Assembly: GCA_965229355.1 (NCBI GenBank) | Contig: OZ245869.1 | Coordinates: forward strand, 372,001-436,000 | Source of the DNA: GCA-2737725 sp965229355 | GTDB lineage: Bacteria; Pseudomonadota; Alphaproteobacteria; Rhodospirillales; Rhodospirillaceae | Length of the DNA stretch: 64,000 nucleotides | Direction of reading: 5' to 3' | Part shown: one piece after another, positions 8,178-16,200 of the stretch | How the letters are laid out: every line of letters begins with the position of its first letter | How positions within the stretch are numbered: position 1 is the first letter of the stretch | Position numbers and translations under genes: made by a program | The notes under the pieces: generated by a model | The model's input: only the letters and a program-made list of their open reading frames with translations | Told to the model about the DNA's origin: nothing | Databases searched by the model: none

Positions 8178-9020
8178 ATGTATACAGAGAGCAAGGTTGA
8201 TCGCCGCGACTTCATCACCAGCATCGCACTGGCTGGCATTGGCGGCGGTGTGGGTGCCATGGCGCTGCCCGAGATCAGTTTTGCCAAAGAGGTCGGCCTA
8301 CCCGAAACCCCGGAAGAGAATTTGCGCGCCATCGTGCGCACCGCCGCCAGCCTCGATGAAGTGAACTGCCCCTGGTACTACAACGGCACCATCTACGCCT
8401 GCATCGGCGAAGAACAGCCACGCCCGCTGTTCAAGTTCGAAGGCATGGAGATGTACCGCATGATCCACATCTCGCCGACCGAGTACGAGATGATCGGCAA
8501 CACGTGCACATTTTTCACCGACGTTGAGACCAACGAATTTCTGTACGACTACAAAAACCCATTCACGGGTGCGATCAACAAAGTGGAAGCGGCCGTGCAA
8601 GGTGGCAAAGCAGGCCGTGGCTTTGAACACTCGGTCAACGGCATTCGCCCGAAGATCGCCAAAGATAAATTCCCAGATCAGCCGTTAAAAATGTGGTGGA
8701 CCGCAGCTGGCGATTACATGTGGTTGCATGATCACACGGTTTATCCGCCGGGTCTGCCGCCGCCACGCATGCAGCGCAAAACCAACTTCGTGCGCCGCGA
8801 AGAATTCATGAATAAGAAAATCAAAAGCTTCCGCACCATGTTCACGGCCGCTGTGTTTATGCCGTGGCCGAAGTGGATGGAGATGGGCGACCGCCCTGGC
8901 CACATCGTCTGGCATGCCTCGGGCGTGAAGCTGAAATCAATTGATGAGTTGCCCGCGAAGCATCGCGACCGCGCGATGAAAGAGCACCCCGACCGCATGA
9001 CCATTGTCGTCGATAAATAA
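8178..9020 (+). CDS. DUF1838-type Tat-exported protein, copy 1
   Basis: A 280-residue protein. Start chosen at the ATG preceded by GGGGAG seven bases upstream; a farther ATG 30 bases up has no ribosome site. The leader has twin arginines (DRRDFI, residues 8-13) followed by a hydrophobic Ala/Gly stretch, a Tat signal suggesting export of a folded, perhaps cofactor-bearing, protein. The body is the most divergent of four related proteins here. Shared landmarks include 'PEENLRAIVRTAASLD' and 'CPWYYNGTIYAC', which match 'NLKAFIKLTGDLD' and 'SVGWFGGTIYGN' in the next gene. I recognise the family as DUF1838 (from memory, biochemical function unknown). Two TGTATACA sites, one overlapping the start codon, predict GntR control. 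Confidence 0.75.
   Translation: MYTESKVDRRDFITSIALAGIGGGVGAMALPEISFAKEVGLPETPEENLRAIVRTAASLDEVNCPWYYNGTIYACIGEEQPRPLFKFEGMEMYRMIHISPTEYEMIGNTCTFFTDVETNEFLYDYKNPFTGAINKVEAAVQGGKAGRGFEHSVNGIRPKIAKDKFPDQPLKMWWTAAGDYMWLHDHTVYPPGLPPPRMQRKTNFVRREEFMNKKIKSFRTMFTAAVFMPWPKWMEMGDRPGHIVWHASGVKLKSIDELPAKHRDRAMKEHPDRMTIVVDK
8179..8186. promoter_or_regulatory. TGTATACA operator overlapping the start codon
   Basis: TGTATACA shares its first two bases (TG) with the start codon; the reverse-strand context is CTCTGTATACATT. It lies 105 bases (about ten helical turns) from the site at 8074. Binding here would block translation initiation or elongation. Confidence 0.55.
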
Positions 9021-9062
9021 ATTTAACCGATCATCGCAAACAGCCTGCAAGGAGAACCAAAG

Positions 9063-10031
9063 ATGATGTTTTCAAGCTTAATCGATACCCTCGCGAACCG
9101 ACGCGGCGCGATGAAAGCCATGGCCGGCGCCACCACTATGGCCGCTGGTATGGCTGCTATGGCGGGCTCGTCTGAAGCCAAGACCGCTGCAAAGCGCGAG
9201 CCGATTGATTTCAAAGATCCGGCGCAGAACCTGAAAGCGTTCATCAAGCTGACAGGCGATCTGGACCCGAAGAAGGTCTCTGTCGGTTGGTTCGGCGGCA
9301 CCATTTATGGCAACCGCGGCGTAGAACCATTAAAGCCACTCGTTGGCGTGACTGGCGTTGGCGTGGCGCGCATTGAGACCGTGGGCCCCAACACCTACCG
9401 CATGTTTAACCGCGAGTTCGCTTGCTACACCGATGTGAAGACAGGCGAGATTTTGGAAAAGTGGACGAACCCCTACACCAACGAAGTCTGCGACGTGATG
9501 CCGATCAACAACAAGATCGTGAACGCGCAAGTTTCGCCAATCATCGAGCAAGACTTCGACGGCCACAAAGTCACGTTCCCGTTCACGCCGCCGTGGATCA
9601 TTCAAGACGGCAAAGCGTTCTCGATGTTCGAGATCCACGCTGCATTCCCGAACCCAATGAAGGCGGATGCTTGGCCGCGCGAGTCGGCTGGCCCGATCAA
9701 CCGTACCAGCGAAATGTTCCAGCGCATGGTGTCGCTGGCTGATCTGGAAAATCCGGAACTGACAGCTGTGGATTATGTCGGCACCTGGACCCGTATCAGC
9801 CCTTGGCTGCCGTGGATGCTGATGGGTCAAGCCGAGGGTCACCTCGTGTATCGCAGCTTCATGAATCGCTGCAAATCAGTCGACAGCCTGCCTGCAAACC
9901 TGCTCGCGTACATGAAAGCGAAGTACCCTGAGTTCTTGCAAGCGCCAGGCCCTGAAACCTGGGGCCAGCCGAACGACAGCTCATTTACCGTCTACATGAG
10001 CCAAAACAAACCGAAGCCCGCAAAGAGCTAA
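9063..10031 (+). CDS. DUF1838-type Tat-exported protein, copy 2
   Basis: A 322-residue protein (or 321 if the second of two adjacent ATGs is used) with an AAGGAG ribosome site, 42 bases after copy 1 in the same direction, so probably one operon. The leader carries twin arginines (NRRGAMKAM, about residues 12-20) and an Ala/Gly/Met-rich hydrophobic stretch ending near 'GSSEAKT'. The mature part has family landmarks shared with the copies at 13179 and 14232: 'NLKAF', 'GWFGGTIYG', 'FNREFACYTDVKTGE', 'WTNPYTNEV', 'WPRES...NRTSEMF', 'PWLPWMLMGQAEGHL'. Conserved Trp, Met, His and aromatic residues suggest a ligand pocket, but no known catalytic motif is seen. Function unknown. A strong terminator follows. 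Confidence 0.8.
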   Translation: MMFSSLIDTLANRRGAMKAMAGATTMAAGMAAMAGSSEAKTAAKREPIDFKDPAQNLKAFIKLTGDLDPKKVSVGWFGGTIYGNRGVEPLKPLVGVTGVGVARIETVGPNTYRMFNREFACYTDVKTGEILEKWTNPYTNEVCDVMPINNKIVNAQVSPIIEQDFDGHKVTFPFTPPWIIQDGKAFSMFEIHAAFPNPMKADAWPRESAGPINRTSEMFQRMVSLADLENPELTAVDYVGTWTRISPWLPWMLMGQAEGHLVYRSFMNRCKSVDSLPANLLAYMKAKYPEFLQAPGPETWGQPNDSSFTVYMSQNKPKPAKS

Positions 10032-10053
10032 GCGGTTGGACTGAGATAAAAAG

Positions 10054-10082
10054 AAAGGCGACCTTCACGGGTCGCCTTTTTT
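10054..10082 (+). terminator. Intrinsic terminator after DUF1838 copy 2
   Basis: AAAGGCGACC and GGTCGCCTTT form a perfect 10-bp stem with a short loop, ending in T residues. Confidence 0.9.
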
Positions 10083-10095
10083 ATTTGTCCATTTA

Positions 10096-10524
10096 TTAGG
10101 CTTGCGGCGGATGACTGCGCCGCGTTGCGATCCACACAGCTATCGGTACCATCACCGCCGCTGAGATAGTTGGCATGCGCCATGACTGCGCTTCGATGGT
10201 GATGATCACCAAGCTTAACGCCATGACAGACACGGCAGCGATTTTACCTTTGATGGGAATCACGCGGTGCATGTGCCAGCCACGGAGCGTGGGGCCGAAC
10301 GTTTTGTGGTGCCACAACCACAACTGTAAGCGGCGTGAACTTTTGGAAAAGGCCCACAGACCGATGATCAGAAAAACCGTCGTCGGTAATACCGGCACGA
10401 ACATGCCGACAATGCCTGTCCCGGTGCTGATCAGTCCCAACACCACATAGAACGGCGCCAACCACTTCGGCCCTTGGACCAAAGGTGGTGGCGGGATATC
10501 TAAAAAATCGGATGGATCGGTCAT
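10096..10524 (-). CDS. YbaN-like (DUF454) inner-membrane protein
   Basis: A 142-residue integral membrane protein of the DUF454/YbaN family. Hydrophobic segments lie at about 22-45, 47-62 and 95-132. The typical family stretch 'GMFVPVLPTTVFLIIGLWAFSKSS' is present (about 39-62), followed by 'HHKTFGPTLRGW', also characteristic. The N-terminal 20 residues are proline-rich and cytoplasmic. Function is not established for the family. It is a single-gene unit whose 3' end faces the DUF1838 terminator. It is not obviously part of the surrounding catabolic genes. Confidence 0.85.
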   Translation of the reverse strand: MTDPSDFLDIPPPPLVQGPKWLAPFYVVLGLISTGTGIVGMFVPVLPTTVFLIIGLWAFSKSSRRLQLWLWHHKTFGPTLRGWHMHRVIPIKGKIAAVSVMALSLVIITIEAQSWRMPTISAAVMVPIAVWIATRRSHPPQA

Positions 10525-10547
10525 GCAGGCGGGAACGAACTAAAACA

Positions 10548-10570
10548 AAGGGGGCCCATATCGCCCCCTT
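10548..10570 (-). terminator. Intrinsic terminator of the Rieske operon
   Basis: AAGGGGGC and GCCCCCTT form a perfect stem. Read on the minus strand it is followed by TTTGTTTTA, so it ends the cytochrome/Rieske transcript. Confidence 0.75.
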
Positions 10571-10597
10571 CGAAAGTAGCCTAAGTCACCCTGCCCA

Positions 10598-10623
10598 TTC
10601 ATCACCCAATTTTGGGTGATGAA
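10598..10623. repeat. Perfect 12-bp-arm palindrome
   Basis: TTCATCACCCAA and TTGGGTGATGAA separated by two T residues, 33 bases beyond the Rieske stop codon and upstream of the GC-rich terminator. It could be a second RNA stem or a protein-binding palindrome. Confidence 0.7.
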
Positions 10624-10655
10624 CGATAAGATTGTAACGGCCCGTAACTTTGAAC

Positions 10656-11780
10656 CTATTCCGCCGCTTGTTTGGTCGCCATTTGCACGGTCGGCACAGG
10701 GTCAATCACCCAGCCTTTGCTTTCGCGGCGCGCAGGGCTTGGAATGGCATAGACGGCCTTGCCCGCATCGCGCTCGACTGCATCGATATCAATGCGCCAG
10801 CCCTTGCCGTTCCATTCCTTGGTGTACTGACGATAGCGCGCAACCGTACGGTCAGCTGGCATCAGCACTTCCTTGGTGTTGGTCACTGGCGGAATGGCAG
10901 GCTCAATCGCTTCCAAGATCACCAAGTCTTGCTCTTGGATCACACGTTGACGCGCTTGAATGGCGTCATCGTGCTTTTCATCAATCAACGCGTTGCGCAT
11001 GTTAATGAGGTAGCCGCGTGTTTCGGTGCGCGAAACGGGCGTGCGGAACGTGTACTGGTGAAACCAGCTTGTGGGCGACATGTGAATTTGCGTCCACGTT
11101 TGGTGCGGGCCCACGTGACCAGCGCCAGCTTCCAAATCACCGGCAAAGTTACGCATCTTGCTCATGGTGTTGTCCTTCAACTCCGGTGACTTGAAGGTCA
11201 TCATGAAGCCAGCGCCATCCGGAACCTCATTGATAGCGTAATCCGGCACAGCGTAGCTGTCTTTCTCGCCCGAGTAGCCATGTGTCGGGTGCACAAATTC
11301 GTTGTGCGCAGGGTCTAATGTATTTTCAACCGCGCGCTCGTAGCTGGCTTTGTATTCGTTATACAGCAGGTTCGCACGCCAACCTTCTTTGCCCCACTCG
11401 GGGATATCCATGATGTCTGGGCGCTCATGCGCGGGCAGATCGCCCAAGAAGCAGAACACGAGATCGTACTTCTCTTGCACGGGATAGCTGTCGATACGGG
11501 TGCGGCCCGGAATTTTGCCGTCTTTACCAATCGATGGAATCTTTACGCATTCGCCTTCGCCGTTAAAGCGCCACCCGTGATAAGGGCACTCGACTGTGTC
11601 ACCCTTCACTTTACCGCCTGCCAAGTTGCCGCCGCGGTGTGTGCAGACGTTATGCAAGCAGTGCACTTTGCCTTGGCTGTCACGGAACACGACAAAGTTC
11701 TGGTTCAGCATGCGCACTTTCAGCGGTTTATCCGTCACTTCGTGCGACTGTGCTGCGACGTACCAATAGTTCATATACAT
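10656..11780 (-). CDS. Rieske non-haem iron oxygenase, alpha subunit
   Basis: A complete 374-residue oxygenase of the VanA/DdmC-like single-component-alpha type. The Rieske [2Fe-2S] ligands are Cys46, His48, Cys65 and His68 (CTH ... CPYH). The mononuclear iron motif is N153-x2-D156-x2-H159-x4-H164. The ATG at 11780 has AGGAGG eight bases upstream. It inserts oxygen into an aromatic or alicyclic C-H bond or removes a methyl group; the substrate is unknown. It is last in an operon after cytochrome b561 and cytochrome c genes, an unusual partnership, because no ferredoxin reductase is encoded nearby. It closely resembles the partial gene at 1-695. A GC-rich terminator follows. Confidence 0.94.
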   Translation of the reverse strand: MYMNYWYVAAQSHEVTDKPLKVRMLNQNFVVFRDSQGKVHCLHNVCTHRGGNLAGGKVKGDTVECPYHGWRFNGEGECVKIPSIGKDGKIPGRTRIDSYPVQEKYDLVFCFLGDLPAHERPDIMDIPEWGKEGWRANLLYNEYKASYERAVENTLDPAHNEFVHPTHGYSGEKDSYAVPDYAINEVPDGAGFMMTFKSPELKDNTMSKMRNFAGDLEAGAGHVGPHQTWTQIHMSPTSWFHQYTFRTPVSRTETRGYLINMRNALIDEKHDDAIQARQRVIQEQDLVILEAIEPAIPPVTNTKEVLMPADRTVARYRQYTKEWNGKGWRIDIDAVERDAGKAVYAIPSPARRESKGWVIDPVPTVQMATKQAAE

Positions 11781-11832
11781 GTGTGGGACCTCCTTTTACC
11801 GATCCAACTAAAGCTTCCCGTTTTTTAAATGC

Positions 11833-12387
11833 TTACTGCGTATAGGCTTTGAGATACTTGATAATGCGGTCCCGCTTGGCGGGGTCGGTCACGGGCGCGT
11901 AGCGCATCCGGTTGCCGGGATACATCCCAGCAGGGTCCGCAATAAAAGCATCCAAACTTTCTTCGGTCCAGACCACACCGGCTTTTGCCGCAGCGCGGAA
12001 AGGCTCGGTGTAGAAATATTTATCTTTACTTCCAACCCGGCGGCCAATCACGCCGTTCAGATTCGGACCAATACGATGCGGTGCATCAGCCGCCGTGTAA
12101 TGGCAGAAGCCACACCACATCCAATCTTTCTTGGCCAGCGCCAACTCCTCGGCTGAGGCGAACGGCTTGCCCTCGCCGATCACCATGTCGTCGGAAATTT
12201 TCGAAGGTGCTGCGACATCACCTTGACGTTCTTTCTGTGCCGCATCCTCAGCCGCAGAATAGTCATTACTGAGGGTAAACATCGGCAACACGCCGAACAT
12301 GCCGTACGGCATATAAATGCAGCCCAAGAACAGCGCGACCATCAGGCCACGCACGATTAATTTTACAGTTGGGTTGTATGACAACAT
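11833..12387 (-). CDS. Membrane-anchored class I cytochrome c
   Basis: A 184-residue cytochrome. The start is the ATG at 12387, five bases after the upstream cytochrome b stop; a longer frame would overlap that gene. An N-terminal hydrophobic segment (about 10-38) acts as anchor or signal. Haem c attachment is C92-G-F-C95-H96, followed by 'RIGPNLNGVIGRRVG' typical of class I cytochromes c, with the probable axial Met161 in 'YPGNRMRYAPV'. It works on the periplasmic face as an electron carrier, most likely passing electrons from or to the cytochrome b encoded just upstream. A GFC spacer inside CxxCH is normal. Confidence 0.9.
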   Translation of the reverse strand: MLSYNPTVKLIVRGLMVALFLGCIYMPYGMFGVLPMFTLSNDYSAAEDAAQKERQGDVAAPSKISDDMVIGEGKPFASAEELALAKKDWMWCGFCHYTAADAPHRIGPNLNGVIGRRVGSKDKYFYTEPFRAAAKAGVVWTEESLDAFIADPAGMYPGNRMRYAPVTDPAKRDRIIKYLKAYTQ

Positions 12388-12392
12388 GGCCG

Positions 12393-12986
12393 TTACACCG
12401 GAAACAATTTGTAGAACGGCGTGCGCGTGCGCCAGCCCAGCACGATAGATGTCACCACACCAATCGGAATGATCGCCGTGATGAAGAAACTGATGGCGCT
12501 GTGGAAGTAACCCGCAACAACACGCAGTTCGTATTTGGCAGGCAATAACTGCGGCAACGTCGCGATATTGAAGAACGGCACATGATAGCCTTCCGACCAC
12601 GCACGGATCGGACCGATAGAGGCATCAGCAATCACACAGATATACAACGCGAGCGAAATATCGCGGCACACACCAAACGCGGTTGCGTTCATACCGGGTG
12701 CTGGTTGCGGCGGACGCTTCACCCACAACACTAAACGCGTGATGACGAGAACAAGCGCAACAATGCCCCACGACATATGCAGCTTGTCGACAACCGCGCG
12801 GCCGGGCGAACCCATCGGCGTTTCTGGAATCAACACTGCGACGTAAAGCAGGTTGATAACAGCCACCACCATCGTCCATCCCAGGATCGATGTCAGTGGG
12901 CGGCCCGTTGTTTGTGCCGCTGGCGTTTGTATACCAGCCGCGCCCGCGTTTTGGACCGCTACAGTGTTGTGATTTTCCCCGGCCAT
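12393..12986 (-). CDS. Cytochrome b561-type membrane protein
   Basis: A 197-residue protein with four hydrophobic segments (about 35-55, 70-90, 105-125, 160-185) after a flexible Ala/Gln-rich N-terminus. Histidines suited to haem b ligation are His70 (KLHMSWG), His135 (EGYH) and His162 (GYFHSAISF), matching the bacterial cytochrome b561 pattern. It should move electrons across or along the inner membrane between quinol and the cytochrome c encoded next. It is the first gene of the operon b561 - cytochrome c - Rieske and diverges from DUF1838 copy 3. Confidence 0.85.
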   Translation of the reverse strand: MAGENHNTVAVQNAGAAGIQTPAAQTTGRPLTSILGWTMVVAVINLLYVAVLIPETPMGSPGRAVVDKLHMSWGIVALVLVITRLVLWVKRPPQPAPGMNATAFGVCRDISLALYICVIADASIGPIRAWSEGYHVPFFNIATLPQLLPAKYELRVVAGYFHSAISFFITAIIPIGVVTSIVLGWRTRTPFYKLFPV

Positions 12987-13178
12987 CTAGTTGTTCCGCT
13001 CCCGTAACATTTGTGCATTTATAGACCCGCGACACGCCCACAGCCGTACGCGTTTCAGTTACTGTTCAATCAGTGGATAGTGAACTTGGCGGCTTAGGGT
13101 GCGCATTCAAATGGTGCCAAAGTGCATACACTTTTGAGGGGTGTTGCATACGGCGCTGCAACAGCGGGAGGACTACCA

Positions 13179-14186
13179 ATGGCTTTCACAGACATTCACG
13201 ATATTGATCCGGCTAGCCCCAATCTGGAGCGCCGCAGCGCGCTGAAATCTATGGGCTTTTCCGGTGGCGCGATGGCCGCCATGGGACTTGGCTTCGGTGG
13301 TATGGGCTTTGGCAACTCGGCTGCCCAAGCCGCTGAAGACGTGAAGTTAAACATCAACTTCAAAGATCCAACTGAAAACTTAAAAGCCTTCACCCGCGTC
13401 TTCTCAGACATCAACCCCAACAAGGTGGCTGTCGGCTGGTATGGCGGCACCGTTTACACGGTCACCGGCGACTCGTCGAAGGTGATTCCGATTCTCGGCG
13501 TCGAAGGCATTGGTGTGCGTCGTGTTGTGCCGTTGGATGGCGGTGGTTACCGCGTCTTCAATCGTGAACTCGCGTTCTACAAAGACTTAAAGACCGGTGA
13601 GTTTCTGAACACATGGCTGAACCCCATGAACAATGAAACGGTCGAAGTGTTCCCGATTCAAAACATGTTCGTGAATGCCGACACCGCGCCGGTTTTCGAA
13701 TTCGATATGGAAGGCACCAAAGTCAAGATGCCGTTCAGCCCGCCGTGGACGATTAACGGTGAATGGGCAACCTCGCTGTTCGAAATTCACCAATCGGTGA
13801 AATCAGAATTGCAGCCAGAAGAATGGCCACGTGAATCGCCGGGCAAGATGACCCGCATCAGCGAAATGTTCCATCGCCATGTGCGCACCGCTGATTTGGC
13901 TAACGAAAAACTGACCTCGGTGCCAACCGTGGGCTCATGGATGCGGATTGCATCGTGGTTCCCATGGATGCTGATGGGACAAACCGAAGGTCACCTGTTC
14001 TTCCGTTGCCAAACACAGAAATTCGGCAGCGTGAAAGATTTGCCAAAAGCGTTCTTGGCGAAAGCCGAGAAAGAATACCCGGCTTACTTAGATGCCCCGC
14101 CGGTCGATAGCTGGGGCAAGCAACCGAATGACTCAACGTTCAATATGTACAAGCGTCTGCGCAAACCAGCGCCGGCGAAATCATAA
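13179..14186 (+). CDS. DUF1838-type Tat-exported protein, copy 3
   Basis: A 335-residue protein. Start placed at the ATG with GGGAGG eight bases upstream; a GTG 57 bases earlier lacks a ribosome site. The leader has twin arginines at 18-19 (LERRSALKSMG) followed by a Gly/Ala/Met-rich hydrophobic stretch and 'SAAQA-AE', a Tat signal. The mature part is closest to copy 2: 'NLKAFTRVFSDINPNKVAVG', 'GWYGGTVYT', 'FNRELAFYKDLKTGE', 'WPRESPGKMTRISEMF', 'WFPWMLMGQTEGHLFF'. It is divergent from the cytochrome b561/c/Rieske operon and 45 bases ahead of copy 4. Function unknown; the context suggests a periplasmic step linked to the oxygenase pathway. Confidence 0.8.
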   Translation: MAFTDIHDIDPASPNLERRSALKSMGFSGGAMAAMGLGFGGMGFGNSAAQAAEDVKLNINFKDPTENLKAFTRVFSDINPNKVAVGWYGGTVYTVTGDSSKVIPILGVEGIGVRRVVPLDGGGYRVFNRELAFYKDLKTGEFLNTWLNPMNNETVEVFPIQNMFVNADTAPVFEFDMEGTKVKMPFSPPWTINGEWATSLFEIHQSVKSELQPEEWPRESPGKMTRISEMFHRHVRTADLANEKLTSVPTVGSWMRIASWFPWMLMGQTEGHLFFRCQTQKFGSVKDLPKAFLAKAEKEYPAYLDAPPVDSWGKQPNDSTFNMYKRLRKPAPAKS

Positions 14187-14231
14187 GGATCGTTGAGGGC
14201 ATAATTTAAACATCTCTGGGGAGGAGATATT

Positions 14232-15320
14232 ATGTCGTCACGTTTCGTCACAGATTTACTGAGCAGCCGCCGCGGCGCGCTGGCCACCATGGGTGGATTA
14301 GCCGCAACAGCTCTGAGCAGCACGGCCATGTCAGGCACCGCTTTTGCACAAACCAAAGGCGGGCTTGATTTGAAAAACCCGAAGGACAATTTGTACGCCT
14401 TCGGGAAAATCTGGGCGGGATATGACCAGCCAGTTATTGGCGGCTTTCACGGCTTGATGTACGCCCGCATTGGCAACCAACGCATGATTCCCGTGTTTGG
14501 TTATGCTGGTACGGGCGTACTGCAAGCGCAGTTCGATGAGAAAGAAGGTTCACTGCGTATCAAGTCGCGTGAGACGGGCTTCTTCACCGATTTGCGTACC
14601 GGGGCACCGCTTGAGACCTGGTACAACCCTTTCACTGAAAAGACCGTCGAGGTCTATCACTTCTACAACCCATTACTCGCAGGCAAGATCGGCATGGAAA
14701 TGCCGCGTTTCCAAATGGGCCCCGGCAAAGACGCGCCGACCCTGATGAATGAAGGCAGCGTATTCCCCGGTGCGGACGGCAAAATTCCGTTCGTGATGCC
14801 GTGGGAACAGTTTGGCGACGATCTGATGGTGGCGTGGGATTACACCCACGACCACGCAAACCCGGTACCCAAAGAAGGCTGGCCGTTGTCATCAACGGGT
14901 GATCGCATCACGCCGTCGGAACACTTCACGTTCAATGTGTCGCGCAAACAGTTGGAAGACCGTAGCGCACCTACATGCCGCATGACTTCAGGGTTCGCGC
15001 GCCAGTCGAACCCGTGGCCGTGGATGCAAATGGGCGGCAGCAAGTTTGAAGATGCGATCATCTTCGGCCGCATGTTCAGCCACAAAGGCTTGGGCGGCAC
15101 CAAGGACGTGCATCCGCAAATCTTGAAGTACTTGGAAAAGCATGCACCGGAGTACTTAACGCTGCCGGATGGTTGGACGATCACCAACGCGCGCGTTGAT
15201 ACCTGGACGGCCTATGCGCAAGACACACCACCGGAGAATCCCAAGTACGAGTGGAAGCAAAAGCGCAAAGACGACATTCCGCCGCCACCCACAGGCTCGG
15301 GACGGGTGAAGAAAGCTTAA
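14232..15320 (+). CDS. DUF1838-type Tat-exported protein, copy 4
   Basis: A 362-residue protein with a strong GGGGAGGAG ribosome site. The leader has twin arginines (SSRRGALATMGG, residues 11-22) and ends near 'GTAFAQ', a Tat signal. It is less similar to copies 2 and 3 but keeps 'KNPKDNLYAFGKIWAG', 'GFHGLMYARIGNQ', 'ETGFFTDLRTGAPLETWYNP' and 'SNPWPWMQMGGS', which correspond to their 'NREF..YTDVKTGE..WTNP' and 'SPWLPWMLMG'. The C-terminal 30 residues are Lys/Pro-rich. It is in one operon with copy 3 and ends at a strong terminator that also faces the GntR gene. Function unknown. Confidence 0.8.
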   Translation: MSSRFVTDLLSSRRGALATMGGLAATALSSTAMSGTAFAQTKGGLDLKNPKDNLYAFGKIWAGYDQPVIGGFHGLMYARIGNQRMIPVFGYAGTGVLQAQFDEKEGSLRIKSRETGFFTDLRTGAPLETWYNPFTEKTVEVYHFYNPLLAGKIGMEMPRFQMGPGKDAPTLMNEGSVFPGADGKIPFVMPWEQFGDDLMVAWDYTHDHANPVPKEGWPLSSTGDRITPSEHFTFNVSRKQLEDRSAPTCRMTSGFARQSNPWPWMQMGGSKFEDAIIFGRMFSHKGLGGTKDVHPQILKYLEKHAPEYLTLPDGWTITNARVDTWTAYAQDTPPENPKYEWKQKRKDDIPPPPTGSGRVKKA

Positions 15321-15325
15321 AAATA

Positions 15326-15352
15326 AAAACCCCGCCTCATCAGCGGGGTTTT
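15326..15352. terminator. Bidirectional terminator between DUF1838 copy 4 and the GntR gene
   Basis: AAAACCCCGC and GCGGGGTTTT form a perfect stem with a 7-base loop, with A and T tracts on either side, between convergent genes. Confidence 0.9.
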
Positions 15353-15375
15353 CTTTTGCGTGTGTCGCTGCGAGT

Positions 15376-16032
15376 TTATTCAGCCGCTTGCAAATATTCC
15401 ATATCGCTGCCGTTCTTCGCTGACAGCATATGCGTGCGCATTTGGGTTTCAGCCCACGCAGCGTCGCGCGCTTCGAACGCTGCGATCAGTTCACGGTGAT
15501 GCCAACAGCTCCGTTGTAAGTGCATCTCGATGGTTTGGCGGAAGCGCTTCATCAGCACCAATTGCACTTGCATCAGCTGCGTCAACAAATCGCGCATGCG
15601 GCGCGAGCCACCATGCTCAAGGATCAGTGCATGAAACTGATCATTCAGTTCCGAGAACTGCGCAGATGCATCCGGCGCACCCTTGCTGACGATTGCTTCC
15701 ATTTGCGTGGCCAATGCTTTCAGCTTCTCGATATCTTCCACCGGCATGCGCTTCGCAGCCTTGGCAGCGGCATAGCTTTCAAACTGTGCGCGCAGTTCAA
15801 AGCATTCTTCCACTTCTTGTTCGGTAAAATCGCGCACCATGGCGCGCTTGTTGCCTTCAGATGCAACGAGGCCTTCGGTTTCCAATCGGTTCAGCGCATC
15901 GCGCACTGGCGTGCGGCTGACACCAATCTCACCGGCCAGATCTTGCTCCACTAAAAACGCGCCTGATGGGAACGTGCCGTCTATGATTCGATTACGGATG
16001 TGGCTGTAGGCTTTTGATGCTGCGCTTTCCAT
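15376..16032 (-). CDS. GntR-family transcriptional regulator (FadR/FCD type)
   Basis: A 218-residue regulator. The start is set at the ATG giving 'MESAASKAYSHIRNRI', where GntR homology begins; the longer upstream frame would run through the operator region. The N-terminal winged helix (1-75) includes 'LAGEIGVSRTPVRDALNRL', the GntR recognition helix, followed by an all-helical FCD effector domain (about 90-205) with 'FHALILEHGGSRRM' and 'HRELIAAFEARD', whose histidines often bind a metal and a carboxylate ligand. Two TGTATACA palindromes lie in the 202-base divergent gap to the hydrolase gene, and two more flank the start of DUF1838 copy 1. It probably represses these in response to a pathway acid. 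Confidence 0.9.
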   Translation of the reverse strand: MESAASKAYSHIRNRIIDGTFPSGAFLVEQDLAGEIGVSRTPVRDALNRLETEGLVASEGNKRAMVRDFTEQEVEECFELRAQFESYAAAKAAKRMPVEDIEKLKALATQMEAIVSKGAPDASAQFSELNDQFHALILEHGGSRRMRDLLTQLMQVQLVLMKRFRQTIEMHLQRSCWHHRELIAAFEARDAAWAETQMRTHMLSAKNGSDMEYLQAAE

Positions 16033-16137
16033 GCGTCCCTCGTCTCTCTTTATTCTAATTGCTGCATCAACGGCTTGGTTTTCGTTGCGTCCAACGTTTG
16101 GATAAACGACTCGCGCTAAACCGTTGATTTGCAATAA

Positions 16138-16145
16138 TGTATACA
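16138..16145. promoter_or_regulatory. TGTATACA operator in GntR/hydrolase divergent promoter, site 1
   Basis: Reverse-strand context GTTCTGTATACATTA. It is 63 bases (six helical turns) from the second site at 16201. Confidence 0.65.
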
Positions 16146-16200
16146 GAACAGGCCGAAAAAGTGGTTTAACTGCCAAGATAATACATATATGACCCTCTTC

